This document shows positions 14,052-14,885 of a stretch of DNA of 14,885 nucleotides, one piece after another. The notes beneath the pieces are model-generated. The model worked only from the letters and a program-made list of their open reading frames with translations, did no database searches and was not told the DNA's origin. Both the position numbers and the translations under genes were made by a program. Position 1 is the first letter of the stretch, and every line of letters starts with the position of its first letter. The DNA comes from an uncultured Ignavibacteriota bacterium (GTDB taxonomy: Bacteria > Bacteroidota > Ignavibacteria > Tepidaquicellales > Tepidaquicellaceae): NCBI GenBank assembly GCA_937983305.1, contig CALKAJ010000159.1, positions 1 to 14,885 on the forward strand. Reading direction: 5' to 3'.

Positions 14052-14747
14052 ATGAAAAACTTAATAATAGTCGCAGGTCACGCAGTTTATACAGGATATA
14101 ATTTTTCGGATATTGAAAATGACAAGAACTGGTATTTATACCCGTTTCAAAAAGGCGAGCCAAAGTATTACATCAGTCATATAAAAAAAGGCGTTGAGCT
14201 TGCGGCGGAAGATGACGAATCTCTTCTGATATTCACGGGCAATCAATCCCGGAAAGAAGCAGGACCGAAAAGCGAAGGAACGATGTACTGGATGATAGCG
14301 GATTCGCAAAACTGGTTTGGATATTCCGGAGTAAAAGACAGATGCATTACGGAAGATTTTTCGAGAGATTCATTTGAAAATCTTTTATTTCCGATGTTTC
14401 GGTTTTACGAATACTGCGGAAAATATCCCGGAAAAGTAAAACTTATTTCCTGGAAATTTAAAGAAGAGCGATTTGATTTGCACAGGGAAGCAATAAAATT
14501 TCCCCGTGAGCGGTTTGAATTTATCGGAGAATGTAATCCCGATAACGCTGCTCTTGCACTAAACGGCGAGAAGAAAACCATACTTGAATATTCAGGTGAT
14601 ATGCTTGGAAAAGGGAAAGAACTGCAAGCGAAACGTGAAACCCGCAATCCTTTCAAAAGAACTGCTCCATATAAACTCACAAACCCGGTAATGAAATCAT
14701 ACTTTGAAGGCGGGGAAATTACCGGCAAGGTTTGGGATGGGTTTTAA
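14052..14747 (+). CDS. DUF218/YdcF-like family protein resembling a mainly eukaryotic branch
   Basis: From ATG 14052 the protein has 231 residues. It opens with a hydrophobic strand and motif NLIIVAGHAVYTG, then NWYLYPFQKGE, ISHIKKGVELAAEDDESLLI, FTGNQSRKEAGPKSEGTMYW, and TEDFSRDSFENLLFPMFRF. From memory, the GHA, W-L-P-Q, SGG/TGxQ-R and GP-SE pattern recalls uncharacterised fungal and plant proteins of the DUF218-related family; the biochemical role is not known to me. An in-frame ATG at 13959 would add 31 residues, rich in F, I, K and N without family character, and would leave only 20 bp to bshB1, so I prefer 14052. No signal peptide is seen from this start. There is no neighbour on the same strand within the window to suggest a pathway. 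Confidence 0.7.
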   Translation: MKNLIIVAGHAVYTGYNFSDIENDKNWYLYPFQKGEPKYYISHIKKGVELAAEDDESLLIFTGNQSRKEAGPKSEGTMYWMIADSQNWFGYSGVKDRCITEDFSRDSFENLLFPMFRFYEYCGKYPGKVKLISWKFKEERFDLHREAIKFPRERFEFIGECNPDNAALALNGEKKTILEYSGDMLGKGKELQAKRETRNPFKRTAPYKLTNPVMKSYFEGGEITGKVWDGF

Positions 14748-14885
14748 GTTTAGAAATTCTTTTGCGGTTAATCTTGAAATAACTTGAATGAAATTAAAAA
14801 AACGAATAATTTTAGAGTAAATTAAAGAGATATTTATGAAAAAATATTTTTGGTGCTGCAGTTTCTATAGAATCACAACGGGTTT
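14748..14885. other. Right-edge stretch, possible first codons of a rightward gene
   Basis: This AT-rich stretch contains no terminator-like hairpin. An ATG at 14836, preceded by AAGAGA, opens a frame of 16 codons (MKKYFWCCSFYRITTG) to the edge and could be the start of a gene. A minus-strand frame is also open from the edge to a stop near 14815, so the coding strand cannot be decided. Confidence 0.25.

Noticed and set aside
14840..14885. The string ending ATAGAATCACAAC near the right edge resembles the ACAAC/GTTGTG end of some type II CRISPR repeats or a tracrRNA anti-repeat.
   Set aside because: Only one copy is visible, no spacer periodicity can be seen, and no cas gene is in the window; sequence beyond the edge would be needed.
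1..14885. tRNA, rRNA, riboswitch, CRISPR array, insertion sequence or prophage genes.
   Set aside because: The coding density is very high and none of the few intergenic gaps shows such structure; no transposase, integrase or terminal repeats were found.

Overview
The window looks like a chromosomal piece from a low-GC member of the Bacteroidota/Chlorobiota/Ignavibacteriota side of the FCB group; Ignavibacteria-like is my best guess, not proven. The reasons are a TonB-dependent receptor with an N-terminal carboxypeptidase-regulatory-like domain, a BshB1-type bacillithiol deacetylase, a PF10108-type exonuclease beside ybaB-recR, AT-rich intergenic DNA, and start codons that mostly lack a clear Shine-Dalgarno (ybaB is the exception).

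Layout. Positions 1-708 (minus) hold the first 236 codons of a TonB-dependent receptor that runs off the left edge. A 199-bp divergent region (709-907) holds eight same-strand copies of TGTTAW. It separates the receptor from an LpxH-like metallophosphoesterase (908-1627, plus). Positions 1624-10013 (minus) hold nine tightly packed genes that look like one operon. In transcription order they are: a GT-B transferase with QEG/HP/SS motifs, an SpsF-type cytidylyltransferase, a split transketolase (two genes), a glutamate-1-semialdehyde-aminomutase-like class III aminotransferase, a PtmA-like SDR, a NeuB-family synthase lacking the SAF domain, a sterol-desaturase/fatty-acid-hydroxylase-family membrane protein and a CHAD protein. 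Upstream on the same strand (10098-13938) lies a second run: bshB1, exonuclease, ybaB, recR, a SAM methyltransferase and a lipoprotein. A DUF218-like gene reads rightward from about 14052. The last 138 bp hold at most the first codons of another gene.

How the genes may work together. The core of the long operon (3351-10013) reads as a self-contained route to a CMP-activated 3-deoxy-ulosonic acid and its transfer to a surface glycan or lipid. Transketolase, aminotransferase and SDR would build an amino-aldose. The NeuB-like enzyme would condense it with phosphoenolpyruvate, the SpsF-like enzyme would make the CMP-sugar, and the GT-B protein would transfer it. Within the window there is no UDP-sugar epimerase, dehydratase or N-acetyltransferase of the usual sialic, legionaminic or pseudaminic acid routes. 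This is the most likely undescribed system here. Its chemistry is inference; the individual family assignments are firm.
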